A stretch of 64,000 bases of DNA from Pedobacter foliorum (GTDB lineage: Bacteria; Bacteroidota; Bacteroidia; Sphingobacteriales; Sphingobacteriaceae): the NCBI RefSeq assembly GCF_013266735.1, contig NZ_JABSNU010000006.1, positions 186,001 through 250,000 of the forward strand, read 5' to 3'. A program made the position numbers and the translations under genes. Positions 38,340 through 47,189 of this stretch are shown in pieces. Every line of letters starts with the position of its first letter. The stretch's first letter is position 1. The notes under the pieces are model-generated. The model was not told where the DNA came from and did no database searches. It saw only the letters and a list, made by a program, of their open reading frames with translations.

Positions 38340-39542
38340 ATGGGCCGTTTGCTAAAAATATTCGGTACACTAATTTTACTTCTGGCTACAAACATTGTAT
38401 ATAGTCAAAACGCTAGTTACAATATTAGCTTCGAGTTCTATAATGACACCTTCAATCTTGAAGTTGATTCTTCTATCATCGTAAATACCCCTACGGAGCT
38501 TTCGGAGCAGTATATTAAATCGAGCTACAATAAGGTAAATGCAGGCAAATACGCGTCTATAATAAAAGCTCTTACTACCTACAAAGAGAAACATCAGCTA
38601 AACGATTGGCTTTACTATCAGCTGATCAGAAAAACAGCCCAACAGATTAGTCCTAAAAAGGATAATTATGAGCGCTACACCTTTTACAAATGGTTTCTTT
38701 TAGGTAAATCAGGCTACGATACAAGACTTACCATTGCCGACAATCGAATCATATTTTATGTTTATAACGATGAGGATATTTCTGACATCCCTTTCATCAT
38801 GTTTAAAAACAAAAAATACATGTGCCTAAACCATCATGATTATGCTTATGCCGACCTCAATAAGGTTCCTCCGCATGATATGATCAGCATTCCTGAAGCT
38901 AAGGAGGCATTTTCGTACAAAGTAACCAGAATGCCTGATTTCAAGCCTGAAGACTATTATGAAAAACAACTCCAGTTTAGCTATAAACATAAAACTTACC
39001 ATTTCAATATTAAGCTAAATCCTGATGTAGAAACTATTTTTGCTAACTACCCGGTAGTTGACTTCGAATCCTATTTTAACATTCCTTTAAGTAAAGAAAC
39101 TTATGGTTCATTAATACCTCTTCTCAAAAAAAATGTAAGCGGAATGAAACAAAAGAAAGGTATTGACTACCTAATGCGTTTTACCAGATATGCATTTCTT
39201 TATGAGAACGACGAAGAGAATTTTGGAAAGGAAAAACGACTCTCTCCAGAAGAGACGCTATTTTCTAAGTACAGTGATTGCGATGATAGGGCTGCTTTGT
39301 TTTTTTATCTTGTAAAAGAGATATACGATGTCCCAATGATTGCCTTGTTATATCCAACCCATATAACCATGGCAGTTCAGTTTGACACCCCTATAGGAGG
39401 TGATCCTATAGTCTATAAAGGCAGAACCTACTCTATTTGTGAGCCTACACCACAGAAAGAGGACCTTGGTATCGGGCAAATGTCTGCTAAACTAAAAAAA
39501 ATCCCCTACCAGGTTGTTTATGCTTACGAACCCAAACACTAA
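38340..39542 (+). CDS. Secreted transglutaminase-like protein
   Basis: 400-residue protein with a signal peptide (hydrophobic 5-20, ending NIVYSQN). The C-terminal 130 residues show a transglutaminase/papain-like core: YSDCDDRAALFFYLV with the candidate nucleophile Cys, THITMAVQF with the candidate His, and YSICEPTP where the acidic third residue would sit. The N-terminal 260 residues are beta-rich and unrecognised. Such bacterial transglutaminase-like proteins act as peptidases or scaffolds in the envelope; the substrate is unknown. A strong terminator follows, and unusual phased repeats lie upstream. Confidence 0.68.
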   Translation: MGRLLKIFGTLILLLATNIVYSQNASYNISFEFYNDTFNLEVDSSIIVNTPTELSEQYIKSSYNKVNAGKYASIIKALTTYKEKHQLNDWLYYQLIRKTAQQISPKKDNYERYTFYKWFLLGKSGYDTRLTIADNRIIFYVYNDEDISDIPFIMFKNKKYMCLNHHDYAYADLNKVPPHDMISIPEAKEAFSYKVTRMPDFKPEDYYEKQLQFSYKHKTYHFNIKLNPDVETIFANYPVVDFESYFNIPLSKETYGSLIPLLKKNVSGMKQKKGIDYLMRFTRYAFLYENDEENFGKEKRLSPEETLFSKYSDCDDRAALFFYLVKEIYDVPMIALLYPTHITMAVQFDTPIGGDPIVYKGRTYSICEPTPQKEDLGIGQMSAKLKKIPYQVVYAYEPKH

Positions 39543-39583
39543 AATAATATTCGCTAACATAGCTGCAAAGCTGCGTTAAATAA

Positions 39584-39614
39584 AAAGGTCTTTTTGCAAT
39601 GCAAAAAGACCTTT
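39584..39614. terminator. Bidirectional terminator
   Basis: AAAGGTCTTTTTGCA and TGCAAAAAGACCTTT form a perfect 15-bp stem around one base, between the convergent transglutaminase-like and beta-helix genes. Confidence 0.8.
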
Positions 39615-39636
39615 CCAAAATTTTATAATTTAAATC

Positions 39637-41064
39637 TTATTTTACAGCTCCAGGAGTTGTATAAGGCATTACCTGAGGATCAAAATTAGCCCAACCAGCA
39701 GTCCAATCGGTAGTACCGAAAGCGCCTTTATAAGCTACTTTCTCAAAGAAAGCATCAGCAACCTTAGCGTTTGTAAATAAAGCACCTGCTGCAGCAACAG
39801 AACCTGTAGCCAAAGTAAAATCAGGTCTTCCCGTACTAACCGCGGCAGCAATATCTGATGAATATTTGTATGGAGATGCAAGCAATGCACCTGCCCAACT
39901 ACCTGCAACAAAAGAATTAGTTGCTCTCAAAGTAGCTTCAATAACACCTTTATTTCCTTTAATCTCTTGGCCTGTTATACCATATATTAAGTTGTTTTCG
40001 AATGATAAACGACCTGCAGTATAATTTGCAGTAGTTGCTCCAGCAGTAGCTACTTTTGTATCATCAATATAGATACCGTCAGGGAATCCAGTAAAGATTG
40101 AATTAAAGGTGCTGATAGCTGAATTTCTTCTGATTTGAGCAGCATGTTGAAAGAAACCATTGATTTTAGTATTTGCAGCTGATAATGGACCAACTACAGT
40201 TACGTTAGAGAATATAGCGGATGTTTGAGGAACGATGTCTAAACCATCAGGATCATTATCTGATTCGAAGCCATTTGAACCCGATTGATCAGCTATTAAA
40301 GGAAAACGTTGCGCTAATGCAAATTGAATTTTTCCACTGAACCCATTGTCAGTATCAAAATCATCATCCCATGTGCCTGATGCAATAAGGTGTTTAGCAT
40401 TTACAGAACCTCCAAACCATTCGAATGCATCATCACCTGAACGATAAACCTGAACATAGTCAATAGTAGTTCCAGAACCAACTGCGCCAAATGTAATACC
40501 ATTGATCTCATTATCTACTGAAAAAGGGATACCTGCATATTCAACACGCACATACTTAAGTGTACCAGAGTTATCAGCATCATCAGTACCTCCAAATTGG
40601 ATATACTTAGCCTCATCTCCTCCCGCAGTTGGAGTTAAACCACCTTCAACTTTAGCAGTACCTTTGTTATGCTTAGCTTTTCCAAGAAGAACTAATCCAC
40701 CCCAGTCACCCTCTCTACGAGCACCTGCTGCAACACCTGAAGTGAATACAATTGGTTTATCAACAGTACCTGTAGCATTAATTTTTGCACCTCTTGTAAT
40801 AATTAAAGTTGCTTTCGACGCTTTATCGCCTTTAATGATTGTACCTGGCTCAATAGTCAATGTTGCACCATCAATAACATATACATATCCTTTTAAGTTA
40901 TATATTTTATCAGCAGTCCATGTAGTATTAGTTTTAATATCACCAGACACGACTACTGAACCTTCAACAGGAGTAATTATTTCCGGATCCTCATTATTAT
41001 TTTTAGAACAAGATACAGCCAGTAAGGTGAAGGCTAAACCAAGAAGAACAAAATGTTTTTTCAT
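39637..41064 (-). CDS. Beta-helix outer-membrane-associated lipoprotein
   Basis: 475-residue lipoprotein: signal (about 5-18) with lipobox LLAVSC, C19, then a beta-helix. Opening strands include WTADKIYNLKGYVYVIDGAT and LTIEPGTIIKGD, with conserved blocks DGATLTIEPGT, SGDDAFEWFGG and DDDFDTDNGFSGKIQ. No catalytic motif is recognised. It follows the TonB-receptor gene by 90 nt on the same strand, and I believe this pair recurs in the phylum, so it may capture a ligand or act as a surface partner of the receptor. The ligand is unknown. Confidence 0.75.
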   Translation of the reverse strand: MKKHFVLLGLAFTLLAVSCSKNNNEDPEIITPVEGSVVVSGDIKTNTTWTADKIYNLKGYVYVIDGATLTIEPGTIIKGDKASKATLIITRGAKINATGTVDKPIVFTSGVAAGARREGDWGGLVLLGKAKHNKGTAKVEGGLTPTAGGDEAKYIQFGGTDDADNSGTLKYVRVEYAGIPFSVDNEINGITFGAVGSGTTIDYVQVYRSGDDAFEWFGGSVNAKHLIASGTWDDDFDTDNGFSGKIQFALAQRFPLIADQSGSNGFESDNDPDGLDIVPQTSAIFSNVTVVGPLSAANTKINGFFQHAAQIRRNSAISTFNSIFTGFPDGIYIDDTKVATAGATTANYTAGRLSFENNLIYGITGQEIKGNKGVIEATLRATNSFVAGSWAGALLASPYKYSSDIAAAVSTGRPDFTLATGSVAAAGALFTNAKVADAFFEKVAYKGAFGTTDWTAGWANFDPQVMPYTTPGAVK

Positions 41065-41154
41065 GTTTTCGTATTTTTATTTTTTTTGTAAAGGAATTAA
41101 ATTAGAATAAACTGAAAGTCAATTATATATTAAATTACTGTTATGTAAATCTGA

Positions 41155-43983
41155 TTAGAATGAATAAGAAACTGACATTGAAACATTCGTTCCTGTCTTG
41201 AATCTTGACAAAATTTCATCTTTTGAAGTCTTACCAGTTTCTGAATTGGTAACAACATTATTTGGACTAAACTTTTTATCGTTATTATAATCAAAGTAGA
41301 ACACAGCTTGATTGTTTAACAGGTCATTCACATTAAGCTTAATCTGTGCTTTCTTTTTATAGAAACTATAGCTGGTTTGGAAATCAATTACATTTCTAGG
41401 TGCTTCCCAAACATCACCAAAACGTTGACCACCTGCGTTTACTATTCTTCTGCCAATTCTATTATAAAGCAAGCTGAAATTCAGATTATTGTCTAAAGCA
41501 CCATATTGTAAGCCCGCGTTAACAGAATATGGAGACTGGCCTACCATCGGACGTTCTTTTGCTAAATATTGTTGGTCAGTCGGATTGGTAACTTTCGATT
41601 TAACGATAGTTCCGTTAGCATAAAACATAAGGTTTTTAAATGCTGATTCTTCATCAATGAAAGCTAAAGAATGCCTTAACTCAACCTCAATCCCATAATT
41701 ATTTATTTTAGGAGTATTAAAGTAAGAAAATGCTGGTGTTGAATTCTGATCATAAATGCTTGGCTCTATGGCATTTTCAAAATGTTTATAGAATGCAGAT
41801 ACAGAGAAGATTTGACCGGCTGCAGGATAAACTTCATATCGAATATCTGCATTGTCGATTAATGTTCTTTTCAGATTTGTATTTCCTGAAACATTACCCA
41901 GAAGCTCATAATCATAATAGTCAAATGGAGCCAGTTCTCTAAACTCAGGTCTAGCTAATGTTCTGTAATAAGAAGCGCGCAAATTTGCTTTTTCTGTTAG
42001 TGCATATGTTAAATTAACAGATGGTAAAACATCTGTATAATCCTGCTTAACTTTTATAGGAGAACCATCAATCCCTTTTGAATTCAAATTCAAATTGAAC
42101 TTTTCTGCTCTCACACCATAAACCGCTCTTAACTTATCGGTAATTGGTTGATCAAGCATTAGGTATGCAAAGCTGGTTAACGAATTAGCATCATATTTAT
42201 CAGTGTTACCTGTTATTTCACTTAATTCATATACTCCAGACTTAATTAATGCATTCGAATACAATGAGCTTATTGGCAAAGATTGGATATCTTGGTCTGC
42301 ATTTTTTAATGTAATCCCTAATAAACGGGCGCCAAAATCACGAGTACGATAATTAGCTCCTAGTCCACCTTTTAGAGTTGCGTTTTTATCAAATAACTTG
42401 ATGCTATACTGATCATTAACTGCCCCACCATAAAGACTTTCATTTAAGTCAGAAAAGAATCTGTTATTTTCTTTAGTTATTGCTGTATTAGCGGCTAAAA
42501 ATGGTTTGGTTGGATCATCTCTAAAACCAACGTTTCTTAAATAACCTATTTTTCTTTGGTCTGGTTGGTTATTGGTAATATTTGCATAAGATAGGTTCCA
42601 ACTCAATTTATTCTTTTCAGTTAACTGATGATCTCCATCCAATGAAGTTTTAAGGATCCCTTTCTGCACCATATCAAATGCATAATATTTTAAGTCACTC
42701 GACCTTCCATCATCAGTTCCTGTACGATACGTAAACTTATCTTCCAGTATTCTATTGTATAAATTTTTAAAACTAATTTTATTCTTTCCTTGCACATAGG
42801 CGAAATTTGCCATTGCGCCAATGTTTGAAGAAAATGTATTTACCCTATCTGAATAGTGGTAGGTATAATAATCACGTTCAACTTCAGGCTTAGTTAATTC
42901 AGAGTTGCGATAAGTCAATGAAACAATCGCACCAAGCTTTCCTCCATTTTTAAAATCTTTCACTCTACCCAGACTCAACTGGTGGTTTTGAGAAAGTGGG
43001 GCATTATGCTCTCCAATTTTCCAAACTTTCGGCAATTGATTGATAGCATTTATCGTTGCCGCCTCATTTCCTCTTAATGCCTCAGTAGCATTGGTATTTT
43101 TAGGAAAACTTTTTGACACTGGTAATTGTCTATAACCTCCATCAAATCCAAAGTAATTCTCAGTATATCTTGGTCCATAAAAAAACTCTTTAAATGTTGA
43201 TTGACTATTGTATCCACCACCTAAACTAACTTCAAAGAAGTTGTTATCTGGAATATCTTTAGTGATGATCTTAATTGATCCGCCTGCAAAATCAGCTGCC
43301 AAATCAGGAGTAGCTGTTTTATTAACTACAATGTTATCAATCAAACCTGATGGTACTATATCAAAAGAAAATGCTTTCTTATTAGGTTCAGTACTTGGTA
43401 AACTTGAGTTATCTAAACTTGCATTATTATATCTATCCGCAAGGCCACGAACTATAACAAATTTATTATCCTGAATTGTTGTTCCACTTACCCTTTTCAA
43501 TACATCTCCTGTACTGCGATCTGGACTCTTTTTGATCATATCTGATGAAATACCATCAGATATTACTGCACTATTTTTCTGTCTGGCATAAAGCGCATTT
43601 ACGCTCTCCTTTTTAAAGCTTCCTTGAATAACTACCTCATTCAAATTTTGTCCGCCAGCTTCATCTAGGATAATATCAAATATTGTGTTCTTACCACCAG
43701 TAACTTCTACGTCACTGATCTCTTTTCCGTTGTAACCAACATATTGAAAAATCAAGGTATATTTTCCGTTGGCTAATCCTGTTAATGAATACTTACCATC
43801 AACATCTGTAGCCATACCTTTTGGGGTATTCTTTATCTTAACCGTAACACCAATAAGTGTCTCACCGGTTTTCTTATCAGATACCTTTCCTGAAATTTTG
43901 CCTGTTTGTGCAAATACTGCTGTGCCGATAATTACAAATAAGGCTGTAATTATTGCCTTTTTAAGATTTAGTTGTGATTTCAA
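41155..43983 (-). CDS. TonB-dependent receptor with carboxypeptidase-regulatory-like domain
   Basis: 942-residue outer-membrane transporter. Signal peptide (8-25, ending FAQ), a CarboxypepD_reg-like domain (about 28-112; GKISGKVSDKKTGETLIGVT and YSLTGLANGKYTLIFQYVGY), a plug domain containing KFVIVRGLADRYNNASLD, and a 22-stranded-type barrel ending in the C-terminal aromatic (VSMSVSYSF). It takes up a substrate with TonB energy. No SusD partner follows; instead a beta-helix lipoprotein does, which argues against a typical polysaccharide utilisation locus. Confidence 0.9.
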   Translation of the reverse strand: MKSQLNLKKAIITALFVIIGTAVFAQTGKISGKVSDKKTGETLIGVTVKIKNTPKGMATDVDGKYSLTGLANGKYTLIFQYVGYNGKEISDVEVTGGKNTIFDIILDEAGGQNLNEVVIQGSFKKESVNALYARQKNSAVISDGISSDMIKKSPDRSTGDVLKRVSGTTIQDNKFVIVRGLADRYNNASLDNSSLPSTEPNKKAFSFDIVPSGLIDNIVVNKTATPDLAADFAGGSIKIITKDIPDNNFFEVSLGGGYNSQSTFKEFFYGPRYTENYFGFDGGYRQLPVSKSFPKNTNATEALRGNEAATINAINQLPKVWKIGEHNAPLSQNHQLSLGRVKDFKNGGKLGAIVSLTYRNSELTKPEVERDYYTYHYSDRVNTFSSNIGAMANFAYVQGKNKISFKNLYNRILEDKFTYRTGTDDGRSSDLKYYAFDMVQKGILKTSLDGDHQLTEKNKLSWNLSYANITNNQPDQRKIGYLRNVGFRDDPTKPFLAANTAITKENNRFFSDLNESLYGGAVNDQYSIKLFDKNATLKGGLGANYRTRDFGARLLGITLKNADQDIQSLPISSLYSNALIKSGVYELSEITGNTDKYDANSLTSFAYLMLDQPITDKLRAVYGVRAEKFNLNLNSKGIDGSPIKVKQDYTDVLPSVNLTYALTEKANLRASYYRTLARPEFRELAPFDYYDYELLGNVSGNTNLKRTLIDNADIRYEVYPAAGQIFSVSAFYKHFENAIEPSIYDQNSTPAFSYFNTPKINNYGIEVELRHSLAFIDEESAFKNLMFYANGTIVKSKVTNPTDQQYLAKERPMVGQSPYSVNAGLQYGALDNNLNFSLLYNRIGRRIVNAGGQRFGDVWEAPRNVIDFQTSYSFYKKKAQIKLNVNDLLNNQAVFYFDYNNDKKFSPNNVVTNSETGKTSKDEILSRFKTGTNVSMSVSYSF

Positions 43984-44011
43984 TTTGCCGTATATTAATT
44001 TTCAGCAAAGC

Positions 44012-44084
44012 TATTACCACAATGTTAGGTATATGTTAGATGTAAATTACCATTCGTTTATCAGAGTGTTAACTGTGCGTTAAG
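44012..44084 (-). promoter_or_regulatory. 11-bp-phased heptamer repeats upstream of the TonB receptor
   Basis: On the plus strand heptamers start at 44012 (TATTACC), 44023 (TGTTAGG), 44034 (TGTTAGA), 44045 (AATTACC), then 44067 (TGTTAAC) and 44078 (CGTTAAG). In the receptor's sense they read CTAACAT-N4-CTAACAT, matching the E. coli Pho-box heptamer CTGTCAT at 5 of 7 positions and its spacing. Confidence 0.5.
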
Positions 44085-44095
44085 TGCTATTAGGG

Positions 44096-44596
44096 TCAGT
44101 ATCTTAGGCCAACTTTTTTACAAATAAAGTGCAATAACCAAATTGGACCGATTAATAGAAACTTAACATCATCTAAAAATGAGGGCTTCTTTCCCTCAAT
44201 TTTATGCCCTATAAACTGTCCTATCCATGCAACCACAAAGATTACCAAACAAACAAGCCACAATGCCGGGCCACCACTGGCTTCCAGTTTCTCCAATTGA
44301 ACAATCCCCATGCTCATACCAAAAATAAGTAACAACATAAGGTACGACAATACGGGAGAAAGCTTTAAGTAGTAATAGATAGAAAATGCAATTAAGAAAG
44401 AAGCCCAGTTCAAGTAACCATTATACTTACCCAAAAATTCCAAATGCGGAAAAGGAATTGCCCACACTAAACCCAATAAACTAAATACAATTAGCGGAAC
44501 ACATATCCAGTGAATAATCTCATTTGAAGGGTTTTGATGACTCTCTGCATATTTATCAAAAAGGACATCCACTGCACTTCTTTGCTCCGTTTTCAT
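44096..44596 (-). CDS. Mpo1-like (DUF962/YGL010w) membrane protein
   Basis: 166-residue four-TM protein of the DUF962 family. Family motifs seen: YAESHQNPSNEIIHWICVP (H20, H29) and QFIGHKIEGKKPSFLDD (H131), which carry the histidines thought to bind iron. Yeast Mpo1 is an Fe(II) dioxygenase that shortens 2-hydroxy fatty acids in the breakdown of phytosphingosine. Sphingobacteria make sphingolipids, so a role in their fatty-acid alpha-oxidation is possible, but no neighbour supports it directly. Confidence 0.72.
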   Translation of the reverse strand: MKTEQRSAVDVLFDKYAESHQNPSNEIIHWICVPLIVFSLLGLVWAIPFPHLEFLGKYNGYLNWASFLIAFSIYYYLKLSPVLSYLMLLLIFGMSMGIVQLEKLEASGGPALWLVCLVIFVVAWIGQFIGHKIEGKKPSFLDDVKFLLIGPIWLLHFICKKVGLRY

Positions 44597-44627
44597 ATTG
44601 TTATAAGTTTACTGAGTAAAAATAAAA

Positions 44628-44653
44628 AAAGCGACAGAATAAACCGTCGCTTT
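44628..44653 (-). terminator. Terminator of rny
   Basis: AAAGCGAC and GTCGCTTT pair around a 10-nt loop, T-run on the minus strand; 46 nt past the rny stop. Confidence 0.78.
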
Positions 44654-44698
44654 TATGAAATATTAATAACCTACAACAATCGCATAGGCTTGTTTATA

Positions 44699-46252
44699 CT
44701 ATTTTGCAAAAGAAACCGATCTGGTTTCCCTGATCACGGTTACTTTAATCTGACCTGGATAAGTCATTTCAGTCTGAATGCGATTCGAAATATCTGCTGC
44801 TAATAACTCAGCTTGCTGATCAGTTACTCTTTCGCTTTCAACCACAACTCTAAGCTCTCTACCTGCCTGGATTGCAAATGTTTTCTCTACACCGGGATAA
44901 GAAAGAGCAAGTTCTTCTAATTCTTTTAATCGCTTAATATAGCTTTCAACAACCTCGCGTCTTGCACCAGGACGTGCGCCAGATATCGCATCACAAGCCT
45001 GAACGATTGGAGATATCATTGAAGTCATCTCTATTTCGTCGTGGTGAGCTCCAATAGCATTACAAATTTCAGGATGCTCTTTATATTTTTCAGCCAATTG
45101 CATACCCAAAATAGCGTGAGGTAATTCCGGATTGTCATCAGGTACTTTACCTATATCGTGCAATAGACCAGCACGCTTAGCCATTTTAGCATTTAAACCA
45201 AGTTCTGCAGCCATTGTAGCACAGAAATTAGCAACCTCACGTGAGTGATGTAATAAGTTTTGTCCGTAAGATGAACGGTAACGCATACGTCCAACCATTC
45301 TGATCAACTCAGGGTGTAAACCATGAATACCTAAATCAATTACAGTACGCTCACCAATCTCTACAATCTCATCCTCAATCTGTTTCTTTGTTTTAGCAAC
45401 TACCTCTTCAATACGGGCAGGGTGAATCCTACCATCGGTAACCAAACGGTGTAATGCCAAACGTGCAATCTCTCTTCTTACCGGATCAAATCCTGATAAG
45501 ATGATTGCTTCCGGAGTATCATCAACAATAATCTCAATACCTGTAGCAGCTTCTAAGGCACGAATGTTACGGCCTTCACGTCCAATAACACGTCCTTTAA
45601 TTTCATCACTTTCAATATGAAAAACAGAAACTGTATTCTCTATAGCAGCCTCAACAGCGGTACGCTGTATGGTCTGTATAACTACTTTCTTTGCTTCTTT
45701 TGTTGCAGTTAGTTTAGCCTCATCAACAATATCCTTAACCTGGATCATTGCCTGAGTACGCGCTTCCTGCTTCATAGTTTCAACCAACTGGCTTTTTGCT
45801 TCATCAGCACTTAAACCTGCAATAGTTTCTAATTGCTTTACATGTTGATTTTTTAACAACTCAACCTCTTCCTGTTTCTTTACTGCAATTTCAGTTTGTT
45901 TCTCCAGGTTCTTTTTGTGGTTGTCCAGCTCTTGGTCTTTGCGGTTAGCATTTTCAAGTTTCTGGTTTAAAGACTGCTCTTTTTGCTTTAATGTATTCTC
46001 GCGTTGGTTGATCTGATTGTTTTTTGTATTTACTTCTTGCTCATGTTCAGATTTCATTTGCAGAAACTTCTCTTTTGCTTCTAGTAACCTGTCTTTCTTT
46101 AAGATCTCGGCATTACTTTCTGCATCTTTAAGTATTTTCTTCACTTTGCTCTGAACTGCAATCTCCTGCTTTTTAAGCAAGCTACGCAGCAGGTATCTGC
46201 CTATCAAAATGCCGATTACTAAGCCGGCAAGTACGTATCCCAATATTTCCAT
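44699..46252 (-). CDS. rny: Ribonuclease Y
   Basis: 517-residue membrane-anchored endoribonuclease that starts mRNA decay. One N-terminal TM segment (3-21), a long coiled-coil rich in Lys/Glu/Gln (about 25-200), a KH domain ([17 protein letters not shown]) and an HD domain ([13 protein letters not shown]). Length and order are standard. Downstream of the candidate 6S RNA on the same strand. Confidence 0.95.
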   Translation of the reverse strand: MEILGYVLAGLVIGILIGRYLLRSLLKKQEIAVQSKVKKILKDAESNAEILKKDRLLEAKEKFLQMKSEHEQEVNTKNNQINQRENTLKQKEQSLNQKLENANRKDQELDNHKKNLEKQTEIAVKKQEEVELLKNQHVKQLETIAGLSADEAKSQLVETMKQEARTQAMIQVKDIVDEAKLTATKEAKKVVIQTIQRTAVEAAIENTVSVFHIESDEIKGRVIGREGRNIRALEAATGIEIIVDDTPEAIILSGFDPVRREIARLALHRLVTDGRIHPARIEEVVAKTKKQIEDEIVEIGERTVIDLGIHGLHPELIRMVGRMRYRSSYGQNLLHHSREVANFCATMAAELGLNAKMAKRAGLLHDIGKVPDDNPELPHAILGMQLAEKYKEHPEICNAIGAHHDEIEMTSMISPIVQACDAISGARPGARREVVESYIKRLKELEELALSYPGVEKTFAIQAGRELRVVVESERVTDQQAELLAADISNRIQTEMTYPGQIKVTVIRETRSVSFAK

Positions 46253-46309
46253 TCTATTTTTCTATATAAAACAGCTTACACATGATGTATCGCTGTTAAA
46301 AATTGTTTA

Positions 46310-46487
46310 AAAAAAAGCCGCAACTAACTTTATTAAGTCCCAAAGTTTTAAAAACCTCAACGAATTATAATTAGGATTTAAGTCATTTTCAGGTACATAA
46401 ATGCAAATGAAATACACCTTCTTAATCCTATAAATATTGAAGTGTTAAGTTTTAAAAATAATGAAACTCAAAAACCTAGCTACGGCT
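46310..46487 (-). ncRNA. ssrS: Candidate 6S RNA (ssrS-like)
   Basis: Between zapA and rny the minus strand can form one long rod. AGCCGTAGCTAG (46487-46476) pairs with TTAGTTGCGGCT (46327-46316) for 12 bp, and a T-run follows as a terminator. Inside, GAGTTTC pairs with GGGACTT, and TTTTAAAACTTAAC with GTTGAGGTTTTTAAAA. An open central bubble of about 14 and 11 nt follows, then AGGATTAAG pairs with CTTAAATCCT and GGTGTA with TGTACC below the apical loop. Length of about 172-180 nt, closing stem, central bubble and apical stem match 6S RNA, which binds RNA polymerase holoenzyme. In gammaproteobacteria ssrS also follows zapA. No clean promoter is seen, so it may be processed from the zapA transcript. 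Confidence 0.62.
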
Positions 46488-46524
46488 AATATCTTTGTTA
46501 TCTTAACTAATATAAAGAACGATC

Positions 46525-46815
46525 TTATTTTGAGAAAAAATCACTTAATAAACTATCCAGTTCTTCCACCTTCTCGGTCACAGCAGTATCCTGATCCTGA
46601 ACCTTGTTTTCTACCCTCAATACTGCGGTTGCATAATGCAGTACTGCCATAGAAAGCAAATCCTGTTTATCGCGAACGGCATAATTTTCCTGATAGTCCT
46701 TTATGCGCTCGTTAATAATCTTGGCTGCTCGCCTTACAATTTCTTCCTCCTCCGTATTAACCTTTAAGGGATAAATACGATCGGAAATAGTTATTTTTAT
46801 AGAGATTTCTCCCAT
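46525..46815 (-). CDS. zapA: Cell division protein ZapA
   Basis: 96-residue ZapA: ISIKITISDRIYPLKVNTEE is the N-terminal beta motif and EIVRRAAKIINERI starts the helix that continues as a coiled-coil. ZapA binds FtsZ filaments and stabilises the Z-ring. Preceded 31 nt upstream by a small coiled-coil gene and followed by the candidate 6S RNA. Confidence 0.88.
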   Translation of the reverse strand: MGEISIKITISDRIYPLKVNTEEEEIVRRAAKIINERIKDYQENYAVRDKQDLLSMAVLHYATAVLRVENKVQDQDTAVTEKVEELDSLLSDFFSK

Positions 46816-46846
46816 TTCTTAGCTTTGTTTCACCTTCAAGTATTGC

Positions 46847-47137
46847 TTATTTTTTAAGTAATACAACACACTTGTCTATTTCACGCACAAAATCGTTAAT
46901 TTTTTGCTTTATATCAAGTGTCTTTTCACTTGTGCCATCAATACTTTTTGCAAGCTTCAAAACTCTAAGCTTTTCTTCGAGCTCATTGTTCTTAACTTTC
47001 GAGGTATCAAGGGCAACTTTTACTGATTGGTTTTCAAGCTTTAATAAATCGTTTTCCTCTTGCAAAGCATTACAAAGCTCTATTAAACGAGTTGTTTTTT
47101 GTAATACTGAATTTAACTGATCTGCTACAGAAGACAT
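46847..47137 (-). CDS. Small coiled-coil protein next to zapA (ZapB-like by context)
   Basis: 96-residue protein almost entirely helical with heptad leucines: LNSVLQKTTRLIELCNALQE and ENDLLKLENQSVKVALDT, then NNELEEKLRVLKLAKSID. There is no membrane segment. Size and character resemble ZapB, the coiled-coil partner of ZapA, but I cannot claim homology; the call rests on position and composition. It lies between pheT (52 nt) and zapA (31 nt), all on one strand. Confidence 0.65.
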   Translation of the reverse strand: MSSVADQLNSVLQKTTRLIELCNALQEENDLLKLENQSVKVALDTSKVKNNELEEKLRVLKLAKSIDGTSEKTLDIKQKINDFVREIDKCVVLLKK

Positions 47138-47189
47138 TCTATTAAAGTTGTTTTTTATTTAAAATTTTTATTTCCCGGAAAATACCAAT

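Noticed and set aside
38195..38404. 69-residue plus-strand frame upstream of the transglutaminase-like gene
   Set aside because: It runs through the regulatory repeats and into the signal peptide of the real gene in another frame.
40502..41110. 202-residue frame on the plus strand
   Set aside because: Antisense to the beta-helix lipoprotein, which has a signal peptide, lipobox and coherent repeats.
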